Part shown: piece by piece, positions 18,952 to 29,021 of the stretch
How the letters are laid out: every line of letters begins with the position of its first letter
How positions within the stretch are numbered: the stretch's first letter is position 1
Position numbers and translations under genes: made by a program
NCBI RefSeq assembly: GCF_041380235.1
Contig: NZ_JBGIYY010000016.1
Span: 45,545 to 109,544 of the forward strand
Source of the DNA: Glaciecola sp041380235
GTDB lineage: Bacteria; Pseudomonadota; Gammaproteobacteria; Enterobacterales; Alteromonadaceae
Length of the DNA: 64,000 nt
Direction: 5' to 3'
Notes under the pieces: model-generated
Databases searched by the model: none
What the model was told of the DNA's origin: nothing
Seen by the model: the letters and a program-made list of their open reading frames with translations, nothing else

Positions 18952-21585
18952 ATGAAAGACCAATATGATGTGAAAGAAGTCTTAGCTAGCCAGCTGAAAG
19001 AGACCATTAAGTACTTAGGCGCAACGCTAGGCGAAACCATAGAAGCTGAATTGGGCAGCGATTGGCTAGCCCGCATAGAGCAAATTCGCCATGATGGCAG
19101 GCACTCTTCCCAAGGCGAAGACGATAGTACCACTCGCTTGGCGAGCACCATCGCGAGTTTAGACAATCAGTCTTTGCTAACTATTGGCAGAGCTTTTGCT
19201 CAATTTCTAAATTTAGCCAACATTGCCGAACAAGAATTTAACAGCAAAGCTCAACAGAACATGCCCCTTTCTGAATATTTTACGCAACTGTTAGATGATG
19301 AGAAACCCATCTCTCGTGCCGAAGTGTTAAGTGCCATTGAATCTTTGCATATCGACATGGTGCTGACTGCGCACCCTACAGAAGTTACAAGACGCACCTT
19401 AATCCACAAGCATCGTGCGCTAGCCTCGCAACTGCAGTTGCTGCACAATGAGCAGTTAAGCGAGCTCGAAGAGCGCAAAGTCAAAGCCCGTATTGCCGAT
19501 TTGATTTCGCAAGCTTGGCATACCGAAGAAATTCGTTCTATACGCCCTACGCCTGTAGATGAGGCACGCTGGGGCTTTTCGGTAATCGAGAGTTCATTAT
19601 GGGAGGCGGTACCGGACTTTTTAAGAGACTTAAATGATTTCTTAGTAACAAAATTTGATTCAAGCCTGCCGCTAGACGCGAAACCGGTTCAATTTGGGTC
19701 TTGGATGGGCGGTGATCGTGATGGCAATCCTTTTGTAACTTCCAAAGTCACCGAGGAAGTCCTGTTAAGAGCAAGACGCAGATCGGCCAAACTGTTCTTA
19801 CAAGACATTAACGAACTTTACGTCGAACTTTCAATGAATGCCTGTAGCGAGCAGTTACGAGCAGAAGTAGGCGAAGTTAAAGAGCCCTACCGCACGATAT
19901 TAAAACCTCTTATATTGAAACTAGAAACAACCCGAGACGGCACAGAGTCCAGCAGCAAATGGATACAAAATAACGATGAATTATTAGGCCCGTTGATTGT
20001 GTGCTACCAGTCATTGCTAAACTGCGGCATGCAGGTAATTGCAAATGGCGCTCTGCTCAACACAATCCGCAGGGCTTATGCTTTTGGCGTTCACTTATTG
20101 AAACTAGATATCCGCCAAGACGCACAGCGTCATGCGGATGTCTTTAGTGAACTTACGCGTTACTTAGGCCTAGGAGATTACAATCAATGGTCTGAAGAAG
20201 ACAAGCAAGCCTTTTTATTACGTGAATTGAATTCTCGCAGACCGCTAGTCCCGAAAAACTGGATGCCTAGCGACGAGGTCAAAGAAGTACTAGACACCTG
20301 TCAAGTGATCGCAAACAATGGGCGGGCGGGCTTTGGGATTTATATCATATCGATGGCCAGCGAGCCCTCTGATGTATTGGCCGTACAACTTCTGTTAAAA
20401 GAATCTGGTGTGGATTGGCCAATGCCTGTCGCGCCTCTTTTTGAAACCCTAGACGACCTTAATAAGTCTCCAAATGTGATGAACGCACTGCTCAATATTG
20501 ACTGGTATCGTGGTTATATTAACGGCCATCAGCACGTTATGATTGGCTATTCAGATTCGGCTAAAGACGCCGGTTCACTCGCTGCTGGTTGGGCGCAATA
20601 TAGCTCCCAAGAAGCCTTGGTGAAAATAGCCGAAGAGCATCAAATTAAATTGACCTTGTTTCATGGTCGTGGCGGCACGATTGGACGCGGTGGCTTACCA
20701 GCTAAAGCAGCGATTCACTCCCAACCACCGGGCTCACTTAAAGGTGGATTCAGAGTAACGGAACAAGGTGAGACGATTCGTTATAAGTTTGGCATGCCGC
20801 AACTTGCCAAACGCAGTTTGTCCCTTTATGCATCGGCTGTCGTTGAAGCGATTATTTCGCCACCACCTGAACCCAAGCAAAGATGGCGAGAACTAATAGG
20901 CGATATGGCCGAACTTGCCTGTGAAAATTATCGTAAGACCGTGCGTTACGATGAAGAATTTGTTCCCTATTTTAGAGTCGCGACGCCCGAACAGGAGCTA
21001 GGTAAATTGCCGCTAGGAAGCCGGCCAGCAAAACGTAAACCAAGTGGCGGAATTGAAAGCTTGCGCGCGATACCATGGATTTTTGCATGGGCGCAAACAC
21101 GTTTAGTTTTGCCGTCTTGGTTGGGTGTAATGCGCGCTGTAGAAGCCGTTAACACTAGTGATAATAAAGCTGAAGTGCAGCAAATGATTGAGCAATGGCC
21201 GTTCTTTGCATCGCGTTTGTCGATGTTAGATATGGTCTTTAAAAAAGCAGACCCTGCGATTAGTGAAGCGTATGACAAGCGCTTAGTACCTGATCATTTA
21301 GTGCATTTTGGAAAAGCACTGCGCGAAGAATTGACTCAAAGCATGCAGTCATTGCTTAGCATTACCGGTCATGAGCACATGATGGAAGATGACCCACTCG
21401 GACGCAACTCTATGAACATTCGCGCAGGCTATCTGCAGCCCTTGCATTACCTACAAATCGAGTTACTAGATCGCATTCGCAAAGCTGAAGCATCCGCATT
21501 TACCGATGACGATGTCGCGACACTTGAGCGCGCCATGATGGTCGCCATTACTGGGATAGCGGTTGGCATTCGCAATACCGGTTAA
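18952..21585 (+). CDS. ppc: Phosphoenolpyruvate carboxylase
   Basis: Anaplerotic enzyme converting PEP and bicarbonate to oxaloacetate. At 877 aa it is the usual length. Catalytic signatures are intact: VLTAHPTEVTRRTL (active-site His), MGGDRDGNPFVT, GYSDSAKDAG and FHGRGGTIGRGG. The C-terminus ends in RNTG, as expected for the allosteric aspartate-binding end. It is transcribed divergently from fklB. Confidence 0.98.
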   Translation: MKDQYDVKEVLASQLKETIKYLGATLGETIEAELGSDWLARIEQIRHDGRHSSQGEDDSTTRLASTIASLDNQSLLTIGRAFAQFLNLANIAEQEFNSKAQQNMPLSEYFTQLLDDEKPISRAEVLSAIESLHIDMVLTAHPTEVTRRTLIHKHRALASQLQLLHNEQLSELEERKVKARIADLISQAWHTEEIRSIRPTPVDEARWGFSVIESSLWEAVPDFLRDLNDFLVTKFDSSLPLDAKPVQFGSWMGGDRDGNPFVTSKVTEEVLLRARRRSAKLFLQDINELYVELSMNACSEQLRAEVGEVKEPYRTILKPLILKLETTRDGTESSSKWIQNNDELLGPLIVCYQSLLNCGMQVIANGALLNTIRRAYAFGVHLLKLDIRQDAQRHADVFSELTRYLGLGDYNQWSEEDKQAFLLRELNSRRPLVPKNWMPSDEVKEVLDTCQVIANNGRAGFGIYIISMASEPSDVLAVQLLLKESGVDWPMPVAPLFETLDDLNKSPNVMNALLNIDWYRGYINGHQHVMIGYSDSAKDAGSLAAGWAQYSSQEALVKIAEEHQIKLTLFHGRGGTIGRGGLPAKAAIHSQPPGSLKGGFRVTEQGETIRYKFGMPQLAKRSLSLYASAVVEAIISPPPEPKQRWRELIGDMAELACENYRKTVRYDEEFVPYFRVATPEQELGKLPLGSRPAKRKPSGGIESLRAIPWIFAWAQTRLVLPSWLGVMRAVEAVNTSDNKAEVQQMIEQWPFFASRLSMLDMVFKKADPAISEAYDKRLVPDHLVHFGKALREELTQSMQSLLSITGHEHMMEDDPLGRNSMNIRAGYLQPLHYLQIELLDRIRKAEASAFTDDDVATLERAMMVAITGIAVGIRNTG

Positions 21586-21621
21586 TATGGGGATATGCAC
21601 CTTTGATGGGGACACACACAC

Positions 21622-22119
21622 TTGGTAACTAAAAAATTCGTCAGCATTGGTTTGGTCAATCCAAAATCTGCCACAAACGTGGCCGTGATTTTGCGTGCAG
21701 CAGGCTGTTACGGCGTCTCATCGGTATTCTACACCGGTGAGAGGTTCAGGCATGCGCGACAGTTTAACCAAGACACAAAGGGTATAAGGCATAAGATTCC
21801 GACAATTGGGGTGGATGATCTGTTGGCGATGACACCCCTTGGTGCCACGAGAATCGCGATAGAGTTAGCAGAGGACGCGATACCCTTACCTGAATTTGTG
21901 CACCCTGAAAATGCTTTTTACATTTTTGGGCCCGAGGACAGTTCAATCCCAAAAGATATTGTAGATCAGTGTGCGTACACTGTGTATATCCCCACGTTTA
22001 GCAGTATGAACCTCGCCGCTACTGCAAATGTGGTGCTGTATGATCGTTTAGCAAAAAGTGACTACGAGCATTCGAACGCATTTATTAGAGCCAGTCGAGA
22101 TATTAATAACAACCTGTAG
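21622..22119 (+). CDS. SpoU/TrmH-family RNA methyltransferase
   Basis: A 165-aa SPOUT methyltransferase with the three family motifs: NPKSATNVAVILRAAG, FYIFGPEDSSIP and YIPTFSSMNLAATANVVLYDR. The SAM-binding knot is therefore intact. An in-frame TGA lies at 21604, so translation must begin at the TTG at 21622, a rare start with only a weak GGGG upstream. The target RNA is not identifiable; the protein is small and lacks an extra RNA-binding domain, as in TrmL-like enzymes. It lies 37 bp after ppc. Confidence 0.88.
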   Translation: MVTKKFVSIGLVNPKSATNVAVILRAAGCYGVSSVFYTGERFRHARQFNQDTKGIRHKIPTIGVDDLLAMTPLGATRIAIELAEDAIPLPEFVHPENAFYIFGPEDSSIPKDIVDQCAYTVYIPTFSSMNLAATANVVLYDRLAKSDYEHSNAFIRASRDINNNL

Positions 22120-22206
22120 CACTGCTTTTTTCTACGTGAATCTAGTATGCTACGCATGTCGTTGGCAGCAACATGCCTTAATATTGCACCAGATAGGAAA
22201 ATTATT

Positions 22207-23205
22207 GTGGCGGTTCATTGGTTCCCAGGGCACATGCACAAAGCTCTTAAAGAGATAAAGCAAGTCCTTAGTCAGGTTGATATACTAATTGAGGTGCTCG
22301 ACGCACGTATTCCGTATTCCAGCGAAAATCCTGAAATAGCAAAAATAAGAGGTAATAAACCCTGCCTAAAAATCCTCAACAAATCAGATTTAGCCGACCC
22401 TGATATTACTGCCGAGTGGCAAGCTCATTTAGAGTCTGAGGTGGGCGTAAAAACCTTCACGACGTCTACTGATAATATTGCGAAATCCAAACAAATCATC
22501 GAACTTATTCGCAAGACCTGTGCCCACAAAGAAGCCTCTATAAAGACCATTAACGCAATGATTATTGGCATTCCCAATGTAGGTAAATCGACGCTCATCA
22601 ATATCTTAGCCGAACGCGTAATTGCCAAAACAGGCAACGAGCCAGCCGTAACCAAGTCGCAGCAACGAATTAATTTAGGCAGCGGCATTGTGCTGCTTGA
22701 TACCCCAGGCGTATTATGGCCCAAGCTTGAGAACCCTAACACCGGATATCGACTGGCAGCATCCGGAGCAGTCAAAGACACGGCTATGGAGTATGACGAC
22801 GTTGGATTTTATACGGCCGACTATCTGATAAAGGCTTATCCAGAATTAATGAAGGCTCGATTTAAGCTCGACAGTATCCCCGATACGGAGATTGAATTTT
22901 TAGAACTTGCCGCTGCAAAGCGAGGCGCATTGATGGCAGGCGGGCGGGTTAATTTACATAAAATATGTGAAGTGCTAATCAACGAGCTTCGCTTAGGCAA
23001 ACTAGGCCGAATAACCCTTGAAACCCCAAGCATGCTGATCAAAGAAAAATTAGAAATGGCAGAGGCTGCAGCAAATAAAGCCACCGAGAAAGATAAGCGT
23101 AAACAAAAGTTTAAAGACGGCTCCTTAACGCCAGATAAAAAAGATCGAAAAGAAAAGCGTACCGAAAAACGCATTGCGCAAAGCGAAAGAATGAAAAAGC
23201 GTTAA
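22207..23205 (+). CDS. YlqF/RbgA-like circularly permuted GTPase
   Basis: Ribosome-biogenesis-type GTPase with permuted G motifs in the order G4 (NKSD), G1 (GIPNVGKSTLIN), G3 (DTPG). The N-terminus VHWFPGHMHKALKEI is the RbgA/YlqF signature. A strongly basic tail rich in Lys/Arg (about residues 290-332) is likely to bind rRNA. The open frame extends to an ATG at 22147, but the GTG at 22207, preceded by AGGAAA, yields the conserved N-terminus and is preferred. A role in large-subunit assembly is inferred from the family. Confidence 0.88.
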   Translation: MAVHWFPGHMHKALKEIKQVLSQVDILIEVLDARIPYSSENPEIAKIRGNKPCLKILNKSDLADPDITAEWQAHLESEVGVKTFTTSTDNIAKSKQIIELIRKTCAHKEASIKTINAMIIGIPNVGKSTLINILAERVIAKTGNEPAVTKSQQRINLGSGIVLLDTPGVLWPKLENPNTGYRLAASGAVKDTAMEYDDVGFYTADYLIKAYPELMKARFKLDSIPDTEIEFLELAAAKRGALMAGGRVNLHKICEVLINELRLGKLGRITLETPSMLIKEKLEMAEAAANKATEKDKRKQKFKDGSLTPDKKDRKEKRTEKRIAQSERMKKR

Positions 23206-23221
23206 CACTCAGGAAGTTCAT

Positions 23222-24094
23222 ATGCAAAAACCCAGTACCTTAATCATCGCCGCTTGGCTACTGCTGAGCATAAAAGTTAATGCCTCCGAGAAACTATCAG
23301 CGCAGAGCCTTTCACAAGAAAATCTGGTTTATCTAAGCACTGATGAAGGTTTAGTTATTTTTGAAATGGCCCCTTTAATTGCGCCTAAGCATGTAGCCAG
23401 ATTTAAAGCCTTAGTAGCGGAAGGCTTTTATGACGGCTTAGATTTCTATCGAGTTATTGATGGTTTTGCTGCACAGGGCGGCGATCAAAGTGAGCAAAAA
23501 AAGTCTCAACACCGCCAGCCACTAGCAGCTGAATTCACCAGAGAAGTAATTACCGAGTCTACATTTACAATGGTTCAGTCCCCGGAGTTTTTAGCCGAGC
23601 AAACGGGTTTTATTGAAGGTTTTCCTGCTGGAAAAAGCAAAACGGAACATCTTGAATGGTTATTGCATTGCCCGGGTGCAGTGGGAATGGCTAGAAACAA
23701 TGAGGCTGATTCAGCTACTACTGATTTTTATGTTGTTATAGGGCAAGCACCTAGGCATTTAGACCGCAATATGTCGGTGTTCGCACAGGTAGTTTACGGC
23801 CTAGAAAACCTGCAGTCGATGATCAGGGGTAATCCTAATGTCAACAGCGGCGTCATTGATGAGGGCAAACCGCGCAGTAAAATCATCTGGGCAAAGCTTG
23901 GTACTCAAGTGGACATGACTGAGCAAATGCTGCTATCTCGAAATGCAGCTGATAGTGAAGCTTTTCAAAAGCGTCTGAGCGATGCCCGCACCCTTAAAAA
24001 TGAATTCTATCAATACAAAGGAACGGGTAATATTGACGTTTGTTATTATCGGCCCAGAATAACGGTAGCGTCCGTTGATATCTTAACACCATAA
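23222..24094 (+). CDS. Secreted cyclophilin-type peptidyl-prolyl isomerase
   Basis: A 290-aa protein with an N-terminal signal peptide (LIIAAWLLLSIKVNA). The cyclophilin domain contains FYRVIDGFAAQGGDQ, GAVGMARNNEADSATTDFYV and FAQVVYGLENLQ. It is longer than cytosolic PpiB because of an insertion between the two halves of the active site (around residues 100-150) and a C-terminal extension. Periplasmic protein folding is the likely role. It follows the GTPase gene by 16 bp and may be co-transcribed. Confidence 0.9.
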   Translation: MQKPSTLIIAAWLLLSIKVNASEKLSAQSLSQENLVYLSTDEGLVIFEMAPLIAPKHVARFKALVAEGFYDGLDFYRVIDGFAAQGGDQSEQKKSQHRQPLAAEFTREVITESTFTMVQSPEFLAEQTGFIEGFPAGKSKTEHLEWLLHCPGAVGMARNNEADSATTDFYVVIGQAPRHLDRNMSVFAQVVYGLENLQSMIRGNPNVNSGVIDEGKPRSKIIWAKLGTQVDMTEQMLLSRNAADSEAFQKRLSDARTLKNEFYQYKGTGNIDVCYYRPRITVASVDILTP

Positions 24095-24111
24095 AAATGA
24101 GAAAGAATGAT

Positions 24112-24213
24112 ATGAGCACGTGTAAACCCCTCCTGCTTAAATTTCATGTTAGCGACCTAAATGCCGATAACCAAGGTGTTGAAGGCGCACAAAAGACACT
24201 GGTTTATACTTAA
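24112..24213 (+). CDS. Possible 33-aa leader peptide upstream of the diguanylate cyclase
   Basis: A short frame with ATG at 24112 and TAA at 24211, ending four bases before the start codon of the next gene. A purine-rich GAGAAAG stretch lies upstream. It has no recognisable domain. The tight spacing would fit translational coupling, or it may be a chance frame. Confidence 0.35.
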   Translation: MSTCKPLLLKFHVSDLNADNQGVEGAQKTLVYT

Positions 24214-24217
24214 TCAT

Positions 24218-26353
24218 ATGATGCAAACCCATTCTCAATCACAACTGTTCAGCAAGTATCGCCCGTTCCTATTCGGCTTTTTGCTAGGAGTGTTTGCGTT
24301 TATTTTAAATTGCACATTAGTGATCGATGCCTACGGAAAGGTCGAACTTTATTTTGGCAGCGCCGCGGTGCTGCTAGCTCTATTGATATTACCCGCGCGT
24401 TTTGCCAGCTTTGTTTTGCTAGCAAGCGTTGCTCCGCTGTTCATATTGTCCACATCGCTAACTATTGCTTGGTTAGCGATTGCGGAATTTTTGCTGATTA
24501 CGGCAATGATGTATGCGGGGATCCGCTTTGTTACTGCGCTTTCCATATTTTGGCTGGTTATTGGGCTACCCATCACGAGCACTTTAGTTTATCTTGAACT
24601 GTCTCTAACTATCCAAACATCGATTTTTCTTGCCTTAACATTTGTACTAAATAGCTACATATGCGGTTTAATTGCGCTGTTAATTTACTGGTTATTGCCC
24701 AACAATAGTCAGCTGAGGTATTTTGAGGCGCCTCCTAAATTTTCGAAGCTAGTGTTTGAGCTTAATCTAATAAGCGTGTTATTGCCGGTATTTCTAGTGG
24801 CCTTATTTTTTACTTGGCGGACTACAAATGACGCTGCCACAACCGTTAATCTTGAATTGGAAAAAGCGGCAAGTGAATTAGATCGCAGTATAAATGGTCT
24901 GATTAACGATAAAATTCATGCGCTCAACGCAAGCGCGGTTTTAATTGCCAACACGACAGATCCTCATGAGCACGCCAAAATATTAGATACTGTAGCCAAT
25001 GCGAGTATCAATATCGAAAGTATGGTGATAACCGACGAAAACGCTAACCTGCAGTTTGCCGCACCTGAACGCTACGCAGCCATGTTGCCAGATTTATCTA
25101 ACGTTAACATTTCCCATCGCAGCTACTTTCAGCTAACAAAAGCACTAAAAAAACCGGTGGTTTCAGACGCGTTAGAAGGCCGCGGCTTAGGTTCATTAGA
25201 TATTGTCGCTCTGACTGCGCCAATTTTGAAAAATAATGAATTCAAAGGCTTAGTACAAGCCGCAATTAAATTAGAAAGCCTAATTGACATCAGTTTAATT
25301 AACGCCATCCAAAATAACCAAATTTATATTATTTTGATCGACTCCGCTGGCTCAATTATTTATAGCTCGCCAGAATTTACTTTCAATAAGCTCGATAAGT
25401 TTCAACAAGATTCGGGCTCTCAACCTTCCACATTTAACATGCCCGAAATCGGAATATTAGGGAAGTCGTATTTATACCAAGAGCATTTGACAGAGCAAGC
25501 ATGGAAAATATATACGCTTACCCCACCCAGTAGGGTGTTTGTAGGAACAAACACTTATTTTGTATTTGTAAGTATCACCGTTTTGCTCAGCATGATCTTA
25601 ATTACCCTGCTATCGAAAGGTTTAGCGGCAAAGATTACTCGACCACTGCGTAATCTCGAAGAGTTTATTCAGGGAAGCAAAACGTCGACTGAGATATTGT
25701 CTGCTGCAAAAATCAGCCAAGAAATGATCAAAGTCACTGAAAATGTCATCACGACACAAACGCTTTCAAAGGACTTTCAACTACAGCTAAAAAAAGAAGT
25801 AGAAGAAAAAACACAAGAGCTGCAAGATGTTAACGCTCAGCTATTGACGGTATCGCAAACCGATTCATTGACCGGCTTGTACAATAGGCGGGCATTTGAC
25901 CAATTAGCTGATAAAACTCACCGATACTGCCAACGTCATAAAAAATCTTTTTCTTTAGCGCTTTTTGACATCGACTTCTTTAAAAAAATTAACGACACCT
26001 ATGGGCATACTGCAGGAGACCTTTGCATAGTCGACGTGGCAGATATTATTACCAGCAAATGTCGACGAGACACTGATATTTTTGCTCGCTACGGCGGTGA
26101 AGAATTTGTACTACTTCTGGCCTGCGACAAACCAGAATTACATCTAGATCACATTGAATTAATTCATCGCGCAATTGGGCTTCACAAACCACTATACAAT
26201 GGCAAAATGATCGACCTGACGATTAGCTGTGGGGTTATTCGAGTTCAAAATGACTTTACGCTAGAAATGAAAGAACTGGTTACACTGGCTGATGAGCAGC
26301 TATATTTGAGCAAACGAAAAGGCCGAAATCAGGTGAATTCGAGCGTTGTCTAA
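24218..26353 (+). CDS. Membrane diguanylate cyclase
   Basis: The first about 170 residues form a hydrophobic multi-helix block resembling MASE-type sensory membrane domains. A further helix and a periplasmic Cache-like region (about residues 210-450) follow, then a membrane helix near residue 460, a HAMP-like linker with coiled coil, and a C-terminal GGDEF domain. The active site is YGGEEF with an intact RxxD inhibitory site (RDTD) and DIDFFKKINDTYGH, so it should synthesise c-di-GMP with product inhibition. The frame is open to 24161, but ATGs at 24218/24221 directly precede the first hydrophobic block; start choice is uncertain. Confidence 0.88.
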   Translation: MMQTHSQSQLFSKYRPFLFGFLLGVFAFILNCTLVIDAYGKVELYFGSAAVLLALLILPARFASFVLLASVAPLFILSTSLTIAWLAIAEFLLITAMMYAGIRFVTALSIFWLVIGLPITSTLVYLELSLTIQTSIFLALTFVLNSYICGLIALLIYWLLPNNSQLRYFEAPPKFSKLVFELNLISVLLPVFLVALFFTWRTTNDAATTVNLELEKAASELDRSINGLINDKIHALNASAVLIANTTDPHEHAKILDTVANASINIESMVITDENANLQFAAPERYAAMLPDLSNVNISHRSYFQLTKALKKPVVSDALEGRGLGSLDIVALTAPILKNNEFKGLVQAAIKLESLIDISLINAIQNNQIYIILIDSAGSIIYSSPEFTFNKLDKFQQDSGSQPSTFNMPEIGILGKSYLYQEHLTEQAWKIYTLTPPSRVFVGTNTYFVFVSITVLLSMILITLLSKGLAAKITRPLRNLEEFIQGSKTSTEILSAAKISQEMIKVTENVITTQTLSKDFQLQLKKEVEEKTQELQDVNAQLLTVSQTDSLTGLYNRRAFDQLADKTHRYCQRHKKSFSLALFDIDFFKKINDTYGHTAGDLCIVDVADIITSKCRRDTDIFARYGGEEFVLLLACDKPELHLDHIELIHRAIGLHKPLYNGKMIDLTISCGVIRVQNDFTLEMKELVTLADEQLYLSKRKGRNQVNSSVV

Positions 26354-26382
26354 GCTTATAGTATTGAGCATATAGAATAGGA

Positions 26383-26400
26383 TTCGACATCCTTGTCGAA
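26383..26400. terminator. Possible shared hairpin between diguanylate cyclase and mdh
   Basis: TTCGAC and GTCGAA flank a six-base loop, with weaker outer GAATA/TATTC pairing. It lies between two convergent genes and could end both transcripts, but no T-run follows on either strand. Confidence 0.4.
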
Positions 26401-26440
26401 GCGCATATTCTTGGATGAAACTTGATCTGCCGGCTACAGA

Positions 26441-27388
26441 TTATTTACCGTTAACAAACTCAACACCTAACTGAATATCACCGCGCAGGCCATCTAACAT
26501 ATCGTTCTTAGCTTTTTCTTCAAACGCGCTTAAAGCACCATATGATAAAATTTCTTCAACGCCGTTTTTACCCAATCTAACCGGGTGAGCAAAGAATGGC
26601 GCATCATCAGATCCGTCTACCTGCACATAGGTGTACTCAGTAACATCTTCGCCCTGCATTGCTTTTACTAGAGATAAACAAAAACGAGCAGCGGCTTGGC
26701 CCATAGACAATGTAGCAGAACCACCGCCAGCCTTTGCCTCAACGACCTCGGTTCCCGCATTTTGAATACGAGTAGTAAGGCTAGCAATTTCGTCATCTGT
26801 AAAGCTTACACCTGCAACTTGAGAAAGTAAGGGAAGGATCGTCGTGCCTGAGTGCCCACCGATGACCGGAACGTGAACCTCAGCGGTGCTCTTACCTTTA
26901 AGCTGAGCAACGAAAGTTTCAGAGCGGATCACATCTAGCGTGGTAACACCAAACAGTTTGTTTTTATCATAAACACCTTTTGCTTTCAGTGCTTCTGCGG
27001 CAATTGCAACGGTGGTATTCACAGGGTTAGTGATCACGCCAATGCAAGCTGTTGGACAATTATCTGCGCATGCATCAATTAAGTTTCTAACGATCCCAGC
27101 GTTAATATTGAATAAATCAGAACGGTCCATTCCTGGCTTTCTGGGGACACCGGCTGGAATTAATACGATATCGCAACCTGTTAACGCGCCTGCTAAATCA
27201 TCTTTACCATAACCTTTTACATCAACATCGGTAGGAATGTGGCTAAGGTCAACAGCGACACCCGGTACTACGGGTGCAACGTCATATAAAGATAGTTCAG
27301 AACCTGCTGGTAACTGAGTTTTGAGTAGTAGTGACAATGCTTGTCCAATACCACCGGCAGCGCCTAATACGGCTACTTTCATGTTCAA
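26441..27388 (-). CDS. mdh: Malate dehydrogenase
   Basis: NAD-dependent TCA-cycle enzyme; at 315 aa it belongs to the E. coli-type Mdh subfamily. Visible motifs are the dinucleotide-binding GAAGGIGQALSLLLK, the substrate Arg region GVPRKPGMDRSDLF, VITNPVNTTV and the catalytic-His segment VIGGHSGTTILPLLSQ. It is divergent from argR, a conserved arrangement in gammaproteobacteria. Confidence 0.98.
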   Translation of the reverse strand: MNMKVAVLGAAGGIGQALSLLLKTQLPAGSELSLYDVAPVVPGVAVDLSHIPTDVDVKGYGKDDLAGALTGCDIVLIPAGVPRKPGMDRSDLFNINAGIVRNLIDACADNCPTACIGVITNPVNTTVAIAAEALKAKGVYDKNKLFGVTTLDVIRSETFVAQLKGKSTAEVHVPVIGGHSGTTILPLLSQVAGVSFTDDEIASLTTRIQNAGTEVVEAKAGGGSATLSMGQAAARFCLSLVKAMQGEDVTEYTYVQVDGSDDAPFFAHPVRLGKNGVEEILSYGALSAFEEKAKNDMLDGLRGDIQLGVEFVNGK

Positions 27389-27573
27389 TCTCCTGTTTGA
27401 GGGTATTAAATTCGAGCGTGAGAATAATCTATATAGGGCGATATCTCAATCAAACAATAGTCTGATAGCTTTTTTAATCAATTTATTTATGTTAAGTGCT
27501 GCTCGAGATAAATTGATAATCAGCATCGCATATTGCACAATGCCAATCATGACTACTCAATGAATCCTATTGC

Positions 27574-28038
27574 ATGACTTCAAATAAGCAAGACGCGCTA
27601 GTAAAAGCATTCCGCGAAATATTGACCACTGAAAGTTACGGCTCTCAAGGTGAAATTGTAAACGCTTTAAAATCCCTAGGCTTTGACAATATTAGTCAGT
27701 CAAAAGTATCTCGAATGCTCAGCAAATTTGGTGCAGTAAGAGCAAGAGATGCTCGCGGCGATATGGTCTATTGCTTGCCACCAGAGCTGGGGATGCCTAC
27801 CGCCAAAAGCCCGCTTAAACAACTCGTATTGGATATTGTGCATAACAATGTAATGGTGATCATTCGCACCAGCCCAGGTGCAGCGCAACTTATCGCTCGT
27901 TTATTGGATTCACTGAGCCATACCGACGGCGTATTGGGCACAATTGCGGGAGACGACACCATTTTTATTGCGCCGGCTAATATTAATAAAATCGAAGATT
28001 TACGCCAGCGCGTTCAAGACCTTTTTGATAACGTCTAA
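27574..28038 (+). CDS. argR: Arginine repressor
   Basis: A 154-aa arginine-responsive regulator. The N-terminal winged-helix DNA-binding domain includes SQSKVSRMLSKFGAVR. The C-terminal hexamerisation/arginine-binding domain includes GAAQLIARLLDS and GTIAGDDTIF. Its start overlaps a TGAAT-containing stretch that weakly resembles half an ARG box, so autoregulation is possible but not demonstrated. Ends three bases from the convergent rsmI. Confidence 0.97.
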   Translation: MTSNKQDALVKAFREILTTESYGSQGEIVNALKSLGFDNISQSKVSRMLSKFGAVRARDARGDMVYCLPPELGMPTAKSPLKQLVLDIVHNNVMVIIRTSPGAAQLIARLLDSLSHTDGVLGTIAGDDTIFIAPANINKIEDLRQRVQDLFDNV

Positions 28039-28041
28039 GTG

Positions 28042-28896
28042 TTATTCAGGTGTTTTCAAAGATAAGCTCAATTCATACAACTGTTTTTTATTGACTGCAT
28101 AGTGCTTCGCTACCGCAGCAGACGCTTGTTTAGGCGGCAGCAGAGGCAATAGGTCTTTGAGCAGACTAATGGCGGATTCTGGCAAGCCTGCTGCTTGCAA
28201 AGTCTTGCAATGCAGCATCAGTACAAATTCACCTTTTACATGGCCAGGATCTGCACTTAAGTAAGCCAACAAGGTATCGATGTTACCGGAAACATAGGTT
28301 TCAAATGTTTTGCTTAGTTCTTTTGCCAGTACATAATGAGTGTGCTCTGGCAGAGCTTCTTTACAAAGCTTTAGGGTATCTGTAATGCGCCTTGGTGCTT
28401 CATAAAATACGCAGGTATGCCCTGCTTGTGCTGCTTTGAGCAGTTGTTCTGTCTTAGCTTGCTGCTTAACCGGTAAGAATCCAAAAAATGTAAAGGTATC
28501 GGTTGGCAGTCCTGACGCGCTAAGCGCGGTGGTCAAAGCACAAGGTCCAGGCAGAGCAATAACATTTAGCCCTTCAGCTCTGCAGGTGTTTACAAATTCA
28601 TATCCTGGATCGCTAATCAGGGGCGTGCCTGCGTCTGATATCAGCGCAATCGCCATCCCTTGTTTTAATTTTTCAATGAGCAGACCTGTGCGCTGATGTT
28701 CGTTATGAGCATGCATACTGATGGTGCGGGTAGATATTTGATAGTGCCCAAGCAATCTAGATGAATGCCGCGTATCTTCTGCAGCAATTAAATCAACTTG
28801 CTGCAGCACCTCTAAGGCTCTGGCACTTATATCAGAGAGATTGCCAATCGGCGTTGGCACGATATATAAGCATCCAGTTTGCAACATTTTCTTCAC
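28042..28896 (-). CDS. rsmI: 16S rRNA (cytidine-1402-2'-O)-methyltransferase
   Basis: A 284-aa tetrapyrrole-methylase-fold enzyme. The family motifs LYIVPTPIGNLSD, AAEDTRHSSRLL, ISDAGTPLISDPGY and ALPGPCALTTALSASGLP are all present. It methylates C1402 in the ribosomal decoding centre. It is divergent from lpoA, the same arrangement as yraL-yraM in E. coli. Confidence 0.97.
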   Translation of the reverse strand: MKKMLQTGCLYIVPTPIGNLSDISARALEVLQQVDLIAAEDTRHSSRLLGHYQISTRTISMHAHNEHQRTGLLIEKLKQGMAIALISDAGTPLISDPGYEFVNTCRAEGLNVIALPGPCALTTALSASGLPTDTFTFFGFLPVKQQAKTEQLLKAAQAGHTCVFYEAPRRITDTLKLCKEALPEHTHYVLAKELSKTFETYVSGNIDTLLAYLSADPGHVKGEFVLMLHCKTLQAAGLPESAISLLKDLLPLLPPKQASAAVAKHYAVNKKQLYELSLSLKTPE

Positions 28897-29021
28897 TCTT
28901 ATAACAACAAAGCTGATATTCTACATGACCTTTGGTATAGAATCTGCGCTAGACGCTAGAAATTTATCCAGACCGCGATAAACTAGATAGGCACAGGCGA
29001 TAGCGACAAGCAGGGGATGTT

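Noticed and set aside
27558..27576. Possible ARG box at the argR start (TGAAT followed by a poor second half)
   Set aside because: Only one half-site matches well; not enough to call an operator.
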